This document shows positions 33,045-42,938 of a stretch of DNA of 64,000 nucleotides, one piece after another. Source of the DNA: Candidatus Anammoximicrobium sp. GTDB lineage: Bacteria; Planctomycetota; Planctomycetia; Pirellulales; Pirellulaceae. How positions within the stretch are numbered: the first letter of the stretch is position 1; the number at the start of each line of letters is the position of its first letter. The DNA lies in assembly GCA_012515235.1 (NCBI GenBank), contig JAAYYU010000042.1, forward strand, positions 81,122 to 145,121, given 5' to 3'. The position numbers and the translations under genes are program-made. The notes under the pieces were generated by a model. That model saw only the letters and a program-made list of their open reading frames with translations, searched no databases and was not told where the DNA came from.

Positions 33045-36000
33045 CTACGAGCCCGGCTTGGCGCCCTCCTGCCTGGCTTTCGGCATCTCAGCCGGCTTGT
33101 CGGCCGGCGGCTTCTCCGGAGCTGGCGTCTGGGGCGGCGGGCTGTCGGCGGCGGCGTTCAGCGTGATGGTGAACGTCTTCGACGGCAGTCCGATCGTCAC
33201 GGTCTGGTTCCGCCGGTCGGCAACGACGTCAAAGGTGTTGGTCTGGGCCGGGATTTCGGCTTTGTCCAGCAGCGGCTTGCCGTCCCGGCGGTCCAGGCAC
33301 AGGACGGTCGTCTGTTCGCGCCGCGGTCCTTGCGTCGCGGCTGGAGCAGAGTGCCGCAGGAACAGGAGCACCGGCGTTTCTCGCGGCTGGTCCAAGGGAA
33401 AGCCGAATCGTTCGATGGCGACCGGGGCGGGCCAGCTGGATTTGCCCGTACGGCGCTGGAAAGCGTACAGTTGGCCGGTCACCAGCGGGACTTCGCCGCC
33501 GCCGCTGACCGAGCGAATCTGGAACGGTGTCCCGTCCGCCGGCGTTTCCGCGACGCGATTGGTGGCCACCAGGTATTGATCCTGGGACCGCAAGACGTAC
33601 ACGGAACGCAGCTTTTCGTCGGCGTCCAACCGGGCGTCCAGGACGATTTCCGGTCCGCGCAGCGAACGGACGGCGAAGCGGCCGTCCGGTTGCAGCAGAG
33701 CGACCTCGTCGCCGTCGACCAGCGTGCCGCGCGTTCCGGCGGGCAACGACTCGCGCCAGATCTCCGCCCCCGTGACCGCGTCGTACAGCCACAAGTCGCG
33801 GGGCAACGGAGACAGCGCTTCGCCGTCTGCTTCCCGGTCCGATTCCTGGTTGCCCGCGGGGGCGTCGGACGTCGTCTTCCACACCAGCACGTTCCGTCCC
33901 CAGGTCGCCCACCGGTTGGCCAACGGTTCAGCGGGGCGAGCTTCGCCCTCCGTCCCATCCAGGGCTTGGAAGACCTGGGCCTGGCCGCCATCCGCCGGCG
34001 CCACCAAGATCCACTCGCCGTCTCCAAAAACGTCCGCGCCGCTGGCCAGCCCCTCCCGCGACCAGATCGGCTCGCCGGTGAGCGGGTCGGCGCAAACCAG
34101 CGTGCGTCCTTCCAGATAGTACACGCCGGAAGCCAGCAGCGGACCGGTGACACCCACGAGTTCCCTCTGCAGGTTAACGAACATGGCCCGCTTGCCGCCC
34201 CACGGATGAGCCAGCTTCTGCACCTGCAGTTGCGCATGGTACATGTTGCCCGTCAAGCCCGGACGAACCAGATCGCGACGCCAGAGAATGGCATCTCCCG
34301 GCTTGCCGGCCGCGCCGCCGGCGCGCAACGTGTCGATCGCCAGGACTTCCATGCCCATCGAGACGAGCAGCAAGTGGCCGTACAGCCGGCAGTGGAGCGC
34401 GCTGAAGTCGGCGGCGGCCAGACGATGATTTCCCAGGCTCGCGTTCAGGATCACCTTTCCGTTGCCGTCTTGGACCAGGATCGCATGACGGGCCTGATCG
34501 TAGAACACGGTCAAGCCGTCGGGAGCCGAGCCCGTCTGCTGCCGCCGCTCGCACGCGAACACGCGGCGGTAGCTGATGAACGGACTGTTGCGCTGCTTCG
34601 ACTCGCTGACTTCCACCTTGCCGAATGGCCAGGGGCTCGCCCGTTCGCGGGCTTCGCGGATCGCCGCCGTTTGGGCGGCCTGCTCGGACAATTCCTTGCC
34701 CGTCTTGCCGTCGCGGCAGACCATGGAACCGTGTTCCTCCGCCAGCTTGCGGCAGTACCGCAGTGCCACGGCGTCTTGCCGCGTCAGGATCATCAGATCC
34801 GCGAGTTCGGCGACGGCCGCGGCCCGCAACGAGGCATCGTCGGACTGTTCGAGCCGAGAGAACAGCAATTCCGCCTCCAGCCATTCGCCGGACTTGACCA
34901 GCTGGCGGGCGAGTCTCAAACGCACCTGTTCGGCCTTGGGATGGAGTCCGAACAAACGTTCAAACTCGCGCAGCGCCGACGTGCTGCCGCTGGACGTCGC
35001 CTGTTCGAAACGCAGCTGCACCGTTTGTTCCATCGCCGCGCGGTCGACATCGCTGCCTGTGCGCAGCAGTTCGCCGAACCTCGCCTGCAGCCAGCGGTCC
35101 GTGCGGACGTGCCAGTTGCGGCCGATCCGCTCCAGTTCCATTTCCGCCGCCCCGCCGCTGGTCTGCAGATCGCGGTTCAGCTGGGCCAGTTCCAGATACG
35201 CGTCGAACGCCTTCCGGACGGCCCCTTGGCGTTGCCAGCCGCGGGCCATGAGCCGCAAGTATTCGGTCTGCTGGGACGGCCGCTCGATCAGCCGTTCGAT
35301 CTCCGGCGCCTCCGCCGCATAGGCCGCAAAGTCTTCCCGCAGCGCAACCAGCATCGCGGCGGCCAGCCGGTGACGGACCGTCTCGTCGTCGGGCGACAGC
35401 CGGTGGGCAGTGCGGAACGTCTCGATCGCCTCCGTGCGTTTGCCCTCCTGCAGCAAGAGTTCGCCATACTGGGCCAGCGTGCCGACGTCGTGGGGCGTTT
35501 CGGCCAGGGCTTTTTCGACGCGCCGGCGGAGAGGCTCGCTCTGCCAGAAGACGGCCAGGCACTCCGGAGCTTGGGACAGGATCTCGTCGCGGAAACTGAC
35601 CAGGTTCCCCAGCGCCAGCGACGTCCTGGCCCGCTGCTCGATTTCGCCCTTGGCCAAGTCGATCTGCAGCAGTTCGGCGCCCAGCGTCGGCAAAAAGTAG
35701 GACTGGCCGGTGTAGAAGCCCCGGCCGCTGGGCGCGTCGCTCAACTCCACCGGTTTCGCCCAGGCGTTTTGGCCGTCGGCCAGCCGAATCGCCGACACGC
35801 GGTTGACGCCGACAAACACGGCTTGGCCCTGATGAATACAGGCCAGATACAGTCGATCTTCCCGTTCCTGGGCCGGCCAGACAGGTTCTCCCGTCCGCAA
35901 ATCCAAGGCGTACAGCTGGTTTGACTCGACGGCCGTGATCAGGACCCGGCCCTCCGCGATCGTCACCGACGCGTCGGCCCACCGCGAGCCGGCCGGGGTG

Positions 36001-37997
36001 GGCGCCGGCATATTGAAGGGCGCCAAACCGAACAGTTGCGGCCGGACCCCTTCCGGGCGTTTGACATATTGAAAGCCCCACAGCAGCGACCGCATCGTGA
36101 CGTCCACCGCCACCACAGCGCCCGCCGACGTGGGACAGACCACCACGCCGCCATCGTACGAAGGCGTCGCGCCCGTCAACCGCCGTCCGGCGTCGATCAG
36201 GATCGTCCGATTGTCGACGTGAGCCAACTGCTGTTGCCACTGGAGCCGGCCTGTCTTGGCATCCAGGACCACCAGGCGGATTTCCCCGTTGAACTCGGCG
36301 ATCGCGTACAGCTTGCCATCCAGCGGCAAGGGCGGCCCCAGGAAAAACGCGCCCGCCAATTTCGCTTCGTCCTCCCCGTTTTCGCCGCCGACGATCCACT
36401 GGGCCGCACCCTGCCGCGTCAGACTCAATGACACCAGCTGATTGCTGGATGAGGACGCTCCGAGTTGCTGAAAAGCCATACCGCCCCGGGCGATGATCAG
36501 CTGCTGCGCCCGGTTCGTCAGGCTGGGGGCGAAGCCCAACTCGTCCACCACGAAAACCGACTGGCCGTCGCTGCTGATCTGGCCGTACAGCGAATCGTCC
36601 CAGACACGCTGCTGCAGTTCCTGTTCGCGATCGCCGCGCACGGGGAATCGCAAGCGGTCCATCTCGCCTCGATACAACTCGGCGGATTCGTCTTCCCAAG
36701 GCGGCCAGACCCAAATCCGCTTGCCGCTGGAGAAGTCCACGCCCAGCAATTTGCCGGGCGTTCGCATGACCACGGTGTTGCCGGCCGCCAAGGGCTGCAG
36801 GGCCGGGAGGGCCGGGCGGCCTTCGTCGCGGTACTGGCGAGCCATCCGGGCGACGCTCTTCTCGTCTTCGCGGTCCAGCGTGGTCGGCACGAGCCAGCGG
36901 AAGTTCATCATCGGCAGACTCCCGCGGGTCCGCGCGTTCCGCTGGGCGTTGCCCCGGTGCATCACCCATTGGGTCACTTCCGGCGTCGCCAAGACACCGG
37001 AGCCCAGCAACGACTGGAGCGCGTCCAGCGGGGGCCGGTCGTCCGCAAACAGCGGCGTCTCCCGCTCGCCCACCCGCACCGTCGCCCGCGGTTGGCGTGT
37101 CTTCAAGGCCTGCACCGCCTCCTGCGCGCGAGCCGGGATCCCGGCATACCACCAGCACGCTGCCAGCAACAACGACAACTCCGGATCAAACTCGCCGGCC
37201 GCCGTCGGCACATCGGCCAGGCGTTGCAGATGCAAGGCCGCCGCCAGCGGGTGTCCCTCGGCCAACTCGCGCTGCCCCGCCAGCAGGCAGGCTTCGTAAC
37301 CGGCCCGAGTGTGGAAGAAACGCCGGATGACGTCCGCCAGCTTGTCGGAGTCCTCTTCCGCGACGGATTCATCCAGCAACGCGCGGGCCTGAGCGCCGAA
37401 CTGCAACTGGTAGGCCTGGCGGCCGGCCGGCGGCAGGTCTGCGATCAGCCGCCAGACCTTGGCTCGCAACCGCTCGCGGACAACGGCCGTCCCGCCTTCG
37501 TCCGTGCCCAGCAGGAAGTAGTCCTGCGACTCCGGCGCATCCGGCGACTCGTTCATCAGCAACTGGCCCAACCGCAGCGCCGCGTCGCTGTAACGCCCCT
37601 CCTGGATCGCTTTCTCCGCGTACATCAACGGCCGGCGGACGTCGCTCGGCGCCGGCTGGAACACGTTCCGATACTCGGCTTCGCGGTTCGTTGCGTCCTG
37701 GCTCAAAGCCATGCTGCCGCCGCCGGGCATGACTGGAGCGACGCTCAGACAGAAGCCGGCAAGAGCCGCCAGAATCGCAGCGGGAATGCTCCGAGCCACA
37801 GCCGGCCCGCCCCGCCAAGCACGACGGCGAAAAAAACACGCAGTCCGCTGTACTACCGCGACAAACGCCTCGCCTCCGCCCTTGACCAGAATCGTTGCCC
37901 GCTTCCGGTCGGTGCCGTTTGCGCGTTGCGACGAGCAGCGAGTTTGCCTTGTGAGCCTCGTTTGCTGTTGCTCTTCGGCAGGTGTGCCAATCATCAA
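33045..37997 (-). CDS. Giant exported PQQ-repeat and TPR protein
   Basis: A 1650-residue protein. Its hydrophobic leader/anchor (SIPAAILAALAGFCLSVAPV) begins only near residue 70, so either the start is further in or the first 70 residues are a cytoplasmic extension. Residues about 110-330 are helical TPR-like (RYSDAALRLGQLL, AALHLQRLADV). A PQQ-type beta-propeller region follows with KLLGVDFSSGKRIWVWPP, LVVLDAKTGRLQWQQQL, VVAVDVTMRSLLWG and LYALDLRTGEPVWPA. More TPR sequence (ALAETPHDVGTLAQYGELLLQEGKRTEAIETF) and a second propeller segment (LVCADPLTGEPIWS, WLYDAVTGAEIWRESL) come next. The tail is Pro/Ala/Lys-rich. BamB-like scaffold or sensor roles are possible; no enzyme motif seen. Confidence 0.75.
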   Translation of the reverse strand: MMIGTPAEEQQQTRLTRQTRCSSQRANGTDRKRATILVKGGGEAFVAVVQRTACFFRRRAWRGGPAVARSIPAAILAALAGFCLSVAPVMPGGGSMALSQDATNREAEYRNVFQPAPSDVRRPLMYAEKAIQEGRYSDAALRLGQLLMNESPDAPESQDYFLLGTDEGGTAVVRERLRAKVWRLIADLPPAGRQAYQLQFGAQARALLDESVAEEDSDKLADVIRRFFHTRAGYEACLLAGQRELAEGHPLAAALHLQRLADVPTAAGEFDPELSLLLAACWWYAGIPARAQEAVQALKTRQPRATVRVGERETPLFADDRPPLDALQSLLGSGVLATPEVTQWVMHRGNAQRNARTRGSLPMMNFRWLVPTTLDREDEKSVARMARQYRDEGRPALPALQPLAAGNTVVMRTPGKLLGVDFSSGKRIWVWPPWEDESAELYRGEMDRLRFPVRGDREQELQQRVWDDSLYGQISSDGQSVFVVDELGFAPSLTNRAQQLIIARGGMAFQQLGASSSSNQLVSLSLTRQGAAQWIVGGENGEDEAKLAGAFFLGPPLPLDGKLYAIAEFNGEIRLVVLDAKTGRLQWQQQLAHVDNRTILIDAGRRLTGATPSYDGGVVVCPTSAGAVVAVDVTMRSLLWGFQYVKRPEGVRPQLFGLAPFNMPAPTPAGSRWADASVTIAEGRVLITAVESNQLYALDLRTGEPVWPAQEREDRLYLACIHQGQAVFVGVNRVSAIRLADGQNAWAKPVELSDAPSGRGFYTGQSYFLPTLGAELLQIDLAKGEIEQRARTSLALGNLVSFRDEILSQAPECLAVFWQSEPLRRRVEKALAETPHDVGTLAQYGELLLQEGKRTEAIETFRTAHRLSPDDETVRHRLAAAMLVALREDFAAYAAEAPEIERLIERPSQQTEYLRLMARGWQRQGAVRKAFDAYLELAQLNRDLQTSGGAAEMELERIGRNWHVRTDRWLQARFGELLRTGSDVDRAAMEQTVQLRFEQATSSGSTSALREFERLFGLHPKAEQVRLRLARQLVKSGEWLEAELLFSRLEQSDDASLRAAAVAELADLMILTRQDAVALRYCRKLAEEHGSMVCRDGKTGKELSEQAAQTAAIREARERASPWPFGKVEVSESKQRNSPFISYRRVFACERRQQTGSAPDGLTVFYDQARHAILVQDGNGKVILNASLGNHRLAAADFSALHCRLYGHLLLVSMGMEVLAIDTLRAGGAAGKPGDAILWRRDLVRPGLTGNMYHAQLQVQKLAHPWGGKRAMFVNLQRELVGVTGPLLASGVYYLEGRTLVCADPLTGEPIWSREGLASGADVFGDGEWILVAPADGGQAQVFQALDGTEGEARPAEPLANRWATWGRNVLVWKTTSDAPAGNQESDREADGEALSPLPRDLWLYDAVTGAEIWRESLPAGTRGTLVDGDEVALLQPDGRFAVRSLRGPEIVLDARLDADEKLRSVYVLRSQDQYLVATNRVAETPADGTPFQIRSVSGGGEVPLVTGQLYAFQRRTGKSSWPAPVAIERFGFPLDQPRETPVLLFLRHSAPAATQGPRREQTTVLCLDRRDGKPLLDKAEIPAQTNTFDVVADRRNQTVTIGLPSKTFTITLNAAADSPPPQTPAPEKPPADKPAEMPKARQEGAKPGS

Positions 37998-38177
37998 GTC
38001 TGCTCCCTCGACCGGCCCGATCAGCCTCGTTCCGCCGCACCCGCGGCCGACCGCCAGGCGATCCGGCGTCGATCCTCTTTATCTTAAGACTGAGCCTGAT
38101 GCTGAGCAAGCGAACACGGAGGCGTCGGAACCCTTTCCGTTGCGGCCAAGACGGGGCCGCAGACGCCAAGCAGGTGT

Positions 38178-38206
38178 TTGACAGATCAACGCGGGCCCGA
38201 TACGAT
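38178..38206 (+). promoter_or_regulatory. Sigma70-type promoter for the Gfo/Idh/MocA-FAD operon
   Basis: TTGACA (38178-38183), 17-bp spacer, TACGAT (38201-38206); start expected near 38213, 46 bp before the ATG at 38259. Consensus -35 and optimal spacing. Confidence 0.65.
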
Positions 38207-38258
38207 CGGACCGGGCCAGCCTGTTGGCGATGTCTTCTTCTTGAGGCGAGGAAAGATC

Positions 38259-39527
38259 ATGACGAACCAATTCGATCGCAGGAGTTTCATGAAGCATGGA
38301 GCGCTAGCCGCGGCGGCCTGGGCCCTGGGACGAGGCGGTTTTGCGGCGGAGGCGGCCGACGTCAAGGCGGTGCCGATCGAACACGTCCGGGTGGGACTGG
38401 TAGGCATCGGCAGCCGCGGAAGCCACCTGTTGAAGATTCTGTTGGGTCTGGAAAACGTCAAGGTCAAGGCAGTTTGCGACCTGGTTCCCGAACGCGTCGC
38501 GAAAGCTCAGGAAATGGTGACTGCAGCCAAACAGGCCCAACCCACAGGGTACTCGCGCGGCGAAACCGACTTCCTGCGGCTCTGCGACACCGAGGAACTG
38601 GACCTGGTCATCAACGCCACCCGCCCTTGGAAGTGGCACGTCCCGATCTCCGTGGCCGCGATGACGACCGGCAAGCACGCGGCGACCGAAGTCCCGGCGG
38701 CGGAAACCGTCGAGGATTGCTGGAAACTGGTCGAGACGGCAGAGAAGACACAGAAGTATTGCGTCATGCTGGAAAACTGCTGCTATTTCCGCGAGGTCAT
38801 GTTGGTCCACCACATGGTGCGGAAGGGCTTGTTCGGCGAACTGCGGCACTGTCAGGCCGGCTACCAGCACTACGCGCTCCGGGCACGCCCGGCCGTGCCA
38901 GGGCGTCCCAAAGAAACCAAGGCCCGCACCGCGAACAGCTATCCCACGCACTCCATCGGCCCCGTCGCGCAATGGATGGACATCAACCGCGGCAACCGCT
39001 TTGACTACCTGGTGTCCATGAGCGCCGATCCCACCGGGTCGAGTTCAAACGCGGATATCAACACCAGCCTGATTCGTACGGTTCAGGGTCAGACGGTCAC
39101 CCTGTACTACGACACCAAGCTGCCGCGGCCCTATGATCTGATTTATCGCGTGCAGGGTACGCGCGGCATCTGCATGGCCACCACGGACAAGATCTACATC
39201 GAGGGGCGAAGCCCGAAACGCGACACCTGGGAGTCGCTGGAGGCGTACTATCACGAATTTGAGCACCCGCTGTGGAAAGCCCTCAGCGAACGCGCCCAAC
39301 GCCACGGCGGGCACGGCGGCGGCGATTGGCTGGTGATGCACCGTCTGATCAGGGCGCTGCAAACGGGCACGCCTCCCGACATGGACGTCTACGACGCCGC
39401 CACCTGGAGTTGCATCACGGAATTGACCGAGAAGTCGGTCGCCGACCGGAGCCGTCCGATGGACTTCCCCGATTTCACGCGCGAGCGATGGAAGACGGTC
39501 CCGCCGATCGGCATTCTCGGTGGCTAA
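38259..39527 (+). CDS. Tat-exported Gfo/Idh/MocA family oxidoreductase
   Basis: A 422-residue protein. ATG 38259 follows GAGGCGAGGAAAG; the Tat leader is DRRSFMKHGALAAAAWALG. Rossmann motif VGLVGIGSRGSHLLKILLG. The usual catalytic EKP is replaced by EVPAAETVEDCW, as in the subgroup often found with secreted FAD oxidoreductases, so chemistry may differ from classical inositol or glucose dehydrogenases. SYPTHSIGPVAQWMDINRG holds a conserved His. It is 28 bp upstream of a FAD oxidoreductase gene, so the two are almost surely co-transcribed. Confidence 0.85.
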   Translation: MTNQFDRRSFMKHGALAAAAWALGRGGFAAEAADVKAVPIEHVRVGLVGIGSRGSHLLKILLGLENVKVKAVCDLVPERVAKAQEMVTAAKQAQPTGYSRGETDFLRLCDTEELDLVINATRPWKWHVPISVAAMTTGKHAATEVPAAETVEDCWKLVETAEKTQKYCVMLENCCYFREVMLVHHMVRKGLFGELRHCQAGYQHYALRARPAVPGRPKETKARTANSYPTHSIGPVAQWMDINRGNRFDYLVSMSADPTGSSSNADINTSLIRTVQGQTVTLYYDTKLPRPYDLIYRVQGTRGICMATTDKIYIEGRSPKRDTWESLEAYYHEFEHPLWKALSERAQRHGGHGGGDWLVMHRLIRALQTGTPPDMDVYDAATWSCITELTEKSVADRSRPMDFPDFTRERWKTVPPIGILGG

Positions 39528-39555
39528 TGGTCTGCGTCAAGGCGGGGGAATTCTG

Positions 39556-41568
39556 ATGAACGGTGCATCTCGGATCGTGATTGAGCGGTTGGCTGCCTGC
39601 GTTGTCTGCGTTCTGGGCCTGCGGGGCGGGTTAGCCATCGGCGCGGACGAGGGAATCTGGATCGAAGCGGAATCGTTCGAGACGTTGGGCGGTTGGGTCA
39701 TCGACCAGCAGTCGATCGGCCAGATGGGCTCAGCCTACGTGATGGCGCACGGCCTGGGCGTGCCCGTGGCGGATGCCGTCACGGCCGGCACGATTCCGAC
39801 GCGCGGCGTCTGGTCCGTCTGGGTGCGCACCCGCGACTGGACAGCGCCGTGGAAACGCGGCCGGCCCGGAGGCACTTTCCAGATTCTCGTCAACGGACAG
39901 GCGTTGCCCGAAACGCTGGGAACCACCGGCGGCGCGTGGGGCTGGCAAAGGGCCGGGGCCGTCGCCCTGGAGCCGGGGCCCGTCACCCTCGCCCTGCATG
40001 ACCTGACCGGCTTCAACGGCCGCTGCGATGCACTCTACCTGACGCCGGATCCGGCCGCCCGCCCGCTGGACGACAAGGAGCAACTCGCCGAATTCCGCCG
40101 GAAGATCACCAAGACGGTCCTGCAGGACGATCCGTTTGTGTACGACCTGGCGATTGCCGGCGGAGGCGTTCCCGGAATCTGCACGGCCATCGCGGCAGCC
40201 CGGACCGGATCGAGAGTGGTGCTGATTCAGGATCGTCCGGTCCTGGGCGGAAACAACAGCTCCGAAATCCGCGTTCCTTTGGGCGGAAATATCCACGTGG
40301 GGCCATACCCGCAATTGGGAAACGTGGTCGCCGAGATTGCCCCGATCACCGGCCGGCCGGGAGTCTTGCCGGCCGAATTCTATGAGGACACCAGAAAGGC
40401 CAACGTGTTCCGCACCTGTCCTCCAGATCGCTGCCGGCTGGTCTTGGACACGCGGGTCATCGCCGTGGAGCGGGACAAGGCGGATTCGCAGAAGATTGCC
40501 GCGTATATCGCGCGAAACGTCCGCACCGGCGCGGAGACTCGCTTTCGGGCGCGGCTGTTCGCCGATTGCACGGGCGACGCCGTCGTGGCCCGGATGATGG
40601 GAACAGACGTCATGTACGGCCGCGAATCGCGAGACACGTACCACGAATCGCTGGCGCCGGTTCAGGGCGACCGCCAAGTCATGGGCATGTCGGTGATCTG
40701 GACTTCAACGCCGGCCGACCAGCCGACCTCGTTTCCCGACATCGACTGGGGACTCGAATTCAACGAGGACAACGTCCTGTATGTCCGCAGCGGCGATTGG
40801 GAGTGGGAGACGGGCCAGTACCGCGACCAGGCCGAGGAGACGGAGTACATCCGCGATTATGGGCTGATGGCCATTTTCACGAATTGGTCCTACGTCAAGA
40901 ACCGCTCCCAACGCAAGGCGGAATGGGCGCGGGACACGCTTTCCTGGATCACCCCGCTGGGCGGGAAACGAGAGAGCTATCGCGTGGTCGGCGATTACGT
41001 CTTGACTCAGAACGACATTGAGAACAACGTGTCGCATCCCGACGCGACCGCCTCGATCACCTGGAATCTGGACCTGCACTTTCCCGATCCGGAGCACACC
41101 GTCAAGTTCGCGGAGCCGTTCCGCTCGTGCGCCTATCATCGCCTGATCCCCCAGCCTTATCCGGTGCCGTATCGCTGCCTGTACGCGAAGGACGTCGAGA
41201 ATCTCTTTCTTGCCGGGCGCCATCTCAGCGCTTCCCATGTCGCGTTTGCGGCGGTCCGCGTGATGCGGACGCTGGGAATGCTGGGCGAAGTCGTCGGCCT
41301 GGCCGCGACGATCTGCGCGAGAGAAAACATCTACCCGCGAGACGTTTATCCGTCGCGATGGGAGGAAATGAAGGTCATGATGACCAAGGGCGTGCCGCCA
41401 GCCGGAACGTATCATGGAGGCGGCACGGGCAAGAACGAGGGCTATCACTTCAAGGAGATCGGGCATCTCCGCTACTATCCCCAGCCCAGCGAAAAGCTGA
41501 AGGATCCCAAGATCCAAGCCAGAATCAAGGCCTTGGGCGTTCAACACCTGGAGCCGCACCCGAAGTGA
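39556..41568 (+). CDS. Secreted FAD-dependent oxidoreductase (FAD_oxidored family)
   Basis: A 670-residue exported flavoprotein. ATG 39556 after GGGGGAA; signal peptide LAACVVCVLGLRGGLAIG. Residues about 30-170 form a beta-sandwich module (WIEAESFETLGGWVID...VWVRTRDW...LHDLTGFNGRCDALYLT). The FAD site follows: DLAIAGGGVPGICTAIAAARTG, then DRPVLGGNNSSEIRVPLGG with the family's GGNNS. The C-terminal part has LFLAGRHLSASHVAFAAVRVMRTLGMLGE. The partner Gfo/Idh/MocA enzyme upstream suggests linked oxidation steps on a sugar. Its last 44 bp overlap the end of the convergent carboxypeptidase gene. Confidence 0.85.
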   Translation: MNGASRIVIERLAACVVCVLGLRGGLAIGADEGIWIEAESFETLGGWVIDQQSIGQMGSAYVMAHGLGVPVADAVTAGTIPTRGVWSVWVRTRDWTAPWKRGRPGGTFQILVNGQALPETLGTTGGAWGWQRAGAVALEPGPVTLALHDLTGFNGRCDALYLTPDPAARPLDDKEQLAEFRRKITKTVLQDDPFVYDLAIAGGGVPGICTAIAAARTGSRVVLIQDRPVLGGNNSSEIRVPLGGNIHVGPYPQLGNVVAEIAPITGRPGVLPAEFYEDTRKANVFRTCPPDRCRLVLDTRVIAVERDKADSQKIAAYIARNVRTGAETRFRARLFADCTGDAVVARMMGTDVMYGRESRDTYHESLAPVQGDRQVMGMSVIWTSTPADQPTSFPDIDWGLEFNEDNVLYVRSGDWEWETGQYRDQAEETEYIRDYGLMAIFTNWSYVKNRSQRKAEWARDTLSWITPLGGKRESYRVVGDYVLTQNDIENNVSHPDATASITWNLDLHFPDPEHTVKFAEPFRSCAYHRLIPQPYPVPYRCLYAKDVENLFLAGRHLSASHVAFAAVRVMRTLGMLGEVVGLAATICARENIYPRDVYPSRWEEMKVMMTKGVPPAGTYHGGGTGKNEGYHFKEIGHLRYYPQPSEKLKDPKIQARIKALGVQHLEPHPK

Positions 41569-42817
41569 CGCCGCGCCCGGACGACCGGCCGGGACGCGCC
41601 TCATCGAGTGTCTCGGCCAGTGCGCGGGCCAAGTCTCGGCCCAAGGCGCGAGCGCTGTCCGCGGTGACCTCGACTCCCGACGCTTCGGCATAGGCCAGTT
41701 CCAGGCTGGCGACCAGTTCGGCTTGCGGAAAGGCCGCGATGGACCAGCCCGAACACGACTGGCCCTGCGCGTAGTTCCCGCCGGTGTTCCAGCCGGTGCC
41801 GAAGGGCAGACAGTCCTGCTCGCGAAACGGAATGGGACCCGACCGGACACGCGCCAGGATGGCGGCGAACCGCTGTTCCTTGGCCCAGAAACCTGCGTCG
41901 CGAGGCCCCACGAAGTAGGCCCGGTCGTTCCATTGGCCCCGGATCCAGGGACAGTGCATATCCAGCGTGGCGACCACGCGGGCCTGGAGCGTCTGGCCCA
42001 ACTTCATCCACGCCGCGACCTCCGGATACAGCGGCTCGGCGTTGTAGTCCCGGTTGTGATCGTGGGGCGCGCGGTTCTTGCCCGAATCGCCGTTCTCGAC
42101 GCCGTCTTTGTCCATGAACGGAACCGCGAGCACTTCCCAGTTCTCGCGCCACCGCCGGCCTAATTCGTCATCGGCCAGCACCGCCGCCAGAAAGCCCTCC
42201 AGCGCATACGTGGCCATCGCTTCGCAGGCGTGATGGCGCGAGGTGAGCAGGACCACGCCGCGGGAGCGTTTCCGATCCAGACAGCCGGCGCGGAGCAGTT
42301 CCACCGGGCGGCCCTGGCGGCTGCGGCAGAGTTCTTCCACCCGCAACGGCGCGTCGGGCGCCTGCTGGGCCAGCCACGCGCGCAGATGCGTCTCGCGATA
42401 GTGCGGGCAGAAAGCATACAGCACCTCAGTCTTGCCGTCCGGCACGCAGGCCACGAACGACCACGCCGGCTTGCCTTCGTGCTGGATCGTCCTGACGCTG
42501 CCCGCGCCCAGCCACTGCCAGGTCGCCCCGCCGTCCAGACTCCTTGCCGGACCACGCACGCCCAGCGGATTCTGGCCCGAAAACACGATCGTCACCGGCT
42601 GGGCGTTGGCAGCCCGCAGCCGGAAACTCCAATAGAACCACCACTGGCCCTTCTGGATGTCGCGCTGATCCGGCGCCACAAAGGCCGTCCGGCCGTCAAT
42701 CCGCTGGACCACGATGTTCCCACCGGGGCCCGGGTCGATCTGAATCTCCCCGGCAGTCGCGGCGCCGGCGGCGATGAGCACACAGCACGTGAGACGGAGG
42801 ATGGCGAGCATGGGCAT
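41525..42817 (-). CDS. Exported M14 family zinc carboxypeptidase-like protein
   Basis: A 430-residue protein with signal peptide (MLAILRLTCCVLIAAGAATAG) and AGGGAG before ATG 42817. Residues about 25-140 form an N-terminal beta domain like that preceding catalytic domains of cytosolic carboxypeptidase (CCP/AGBL) homologues. Zinc ligands are H196-x2-E199 (SRHHACEAM) and H288 (LDMHCPW), with HDHNRDYN as substrate-binding segment and FPQAELVASLELAYAE near the end for the catalytic Glu. CCP-like enzymes remove C-terminal residues; bacterial substrates are mostly unknown. Overlaps the FAD oxidoreductase gene tail-to-tail. Confidence 0.8.
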   Translation of the reverse strand: MPMLAILRLTCCVLIAAGAATAGEIQIDPGPGGNIVVQRIDGRTAFVAPDQRDIQKGQWWFYWSFRLRAANAQPVTIVFSGQNPLGVRGPARSLDGGATWQWLGAGSVRTIQHEGKPAWSFVACVPDGKTEVLYAFCPHYRETHLRAWLAQQAPDAPLRVEELCRSRQGRPVELLRAGCLDRKRSRGVVLLTSRHHACEAMATYALEGFLAAVLADDELGRRWRENWEVLAVPFMDKDGVENGDSGKNRAPHDHNRDYNAEPLYPEVAAWMKLGQTLQARVVATLDMHCPWIRGQWNDRAYFVGPRDAGFWAKEQRFAAILARVRSGPIPFREQDCLPFGTGWNTGGNYAQGQSCSGWSIAAFPQAELVASLELAYAEASGVEVTADSARALGRDLARALAETLDEARPGRSSGRGVTSGAAPGVERPRP

Positions 42818-42938
42818 CTCCCTGAGAGTCTTGAGCGGTAGGTGCTCGGGTGCAAGCTGCAGGAAACGTCTCCGCGAACCATGATAGCAGCCAGGGGTTG
42901 CGGGGTTCGGGCAATCTTATCAGATTTCCGCCAAGATG

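Noticed and set aside
33330..35924. Long forward ORF (864 codons) antisense to the PQQ/TPR gene
   Set aside because: Shadow frame; the opposite strand has repeated propeller and TPR motifs, and this one shows only Arg/Gln/Gly-rich sequence.
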